From Achromobacter sp. (GTDB lineage Bacteria; Pseudomonadota; Gammaproteobacteria; Burkholderiales; Burkholderiaceae_B): DNA of 5,439 nucleotides. A model generated the notes under the pieces. That model searched no databases and was not told the origin of the DNA. It worked only from the letters and a program-made list of their open reading frames with translations. The position numbers and the translations under genes were made by a program. The stretch lies in contig DMTA01000186.1 of the NCBI GenBank assembly GCA_003454835.1, forward strand, positions 583 through 6,021, read 5' to 3'. Positions 4,985-5,439 of the stretch are shown here, piece by piece (position 1 is the stretch's first letter; each line of letters opens with the position of its first letter).

Positions 4985-5439
4985 ATGAACGAGCCTGTCG
5001 TCCGACGACTGATCGCTGCCGACGCCGCGCCCCTGCGGCAATTGCGTTTGAACGCACTGGTCGAAACGCCGGAGTCCTTTGGATCGAGTTACGAAGAGGA
5101 ACACACGCTGACATTGGCGGACATCCGCGAGTGGATTTCTCCGGCCAACGACGGCGCGATGTATGGCGTATTCCTGGGCGATGCGCTGGCCGGCATCGTG
5201 GGCGTGGGACGCCAGCACAAGCTGAAGGTGCGGCACAAAGCCCACATATGGAGCATGTACGTCGCGCCCGCCGAGCGTGGCCGGGGGCTGGGCCGGCTGC
5301 TGATGCACGCGGCGATCGACCACGCGCGCACCATGCGCGGCATCCGGCAGGTGCAGTTGAGCGTCACCGCCAACAACGTCGCGGCGTCCGCGCTTTACGC
5401 CAGCCTGGGGTTCACCGTGTATGGCCACGAGCGCGAGGC
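4985..5439 (+). CDS. GNAT family N-acetyltransferase (3' end cut by window)
   Basis: Transfers an acetyl group from acetyl-CoA to an unknown amine. The first 151 codons are present, close to a full GNAT domain. Seen: an opening strand VVRRLIAADAAPLRQLR (5-21); a central strand pair GVFLGDALAGIVGVG (61-75); motif A IWSMYVAPAERGRGLGRLLM (88-107), with the acetyl-CoA pyrophosphate loop RGRGLG at 98-103; and motif B with NNVAASALYASLGF (130-143), including Asn131 and Tyr138 in their typical places. The substrate is not predictable. The ATG at 4985 fits the family start, but the leader before it is C-rich with no Shine-Dalgarno, so translation may be weak or leader-independent. It is divergent from the 150-residue gene and shares its promoter region. 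Confidence 0.9.
   Translation, partial: MNEPVVRRLIAADAAPLRQLRLNALVETPESFGSSYEEEHTLTLADIREWISPANDGAMYGVFLGDALAGIVGVGRQHKLKVRHKAHIWSMYVAPAERGRGLGRLLMHAAIDHARTMRGIRQVQLSVTANNVAASALYASLGFTVYGHERE

Noticed and set aside
4955..5428. Minus-strand open frame opposite the GNAT gene
   Set aside because: The plus strand encodes clear GNAT motifs A and B over the same stretch; the minus frame has no motif and would overlap the promoter of its neighbour.

Overview
The window looks like chromosomal DNA from a GC-rich betaproteobacterium. The best guess is Alcaligenaceae (Bordetella or Achromobacter type), judged from strong G/C bias at third codon positions and the flavour of the proteins; this is inference, since no rRNA or other taxonomic marker is present. 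There are five protein genes. Four are on the minus strand and one on the plus strand, and the genes at both ends run off the window. I see no mobile element, tRNA, rRNA or CRISPR array.

Layout from left to right. Positions 1-497 (minus) hold most of a Mn-type superoxide dismutase, sodA. Positions 498-760 are a 263-bp non-coding stretch carrying the sodA control region: a leader hairpin with a GNRA loop, a perfect FNR/ANR-type box over the predicted transcription start, a good sigma70-type promoter in an AT-rich island, and an octamer tandem array (eight perfect copies, then about five degenerate ones) that begins inside the -35 hexamer. Positions 761-1963 (minus) encode a YhiN/RdsA-type (HI0933 family) flavoprotein. 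Positions 1987-4248 (minus) encode a 753-residue PLP-dependent lysine/arginine/ornithine decarboxylase most like Pseudomonas LdcA. Only 23 bp separate it from the flavoprotein gene, so the two are probably one transcript. Positions 4249-4424 are non-coding, with an intrinsic terminator, a 16-bp GC palindrome and a weak possible promoter. Positions 4425-4877 (minus) encode a 150-residue protein of unknown function. Positions 4878-4984 are a compact divergent promoter region with an inverted repeat built from the two -10 elements. Positions 4985-5439 (plus) hold the start of a GNAT acetyltransferase.

Functionally the window is mostly housekeeping and stress metabolism: oxidative stress defence, amino-acid decarboxylation (polyamine supply or acid tolerance), probable rRNA modification, and a small-molecule or protein acetyltransferase. 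No multi-gene novel system is evident. The most unusual element is the octamer array against the sodA promoter, which could be a hypermutable expression tuner. Next are the FNR site that would repress sodA without oxygen, the decarboxylase/flavoprotein pairing, and the symmetrical divergent promoter.
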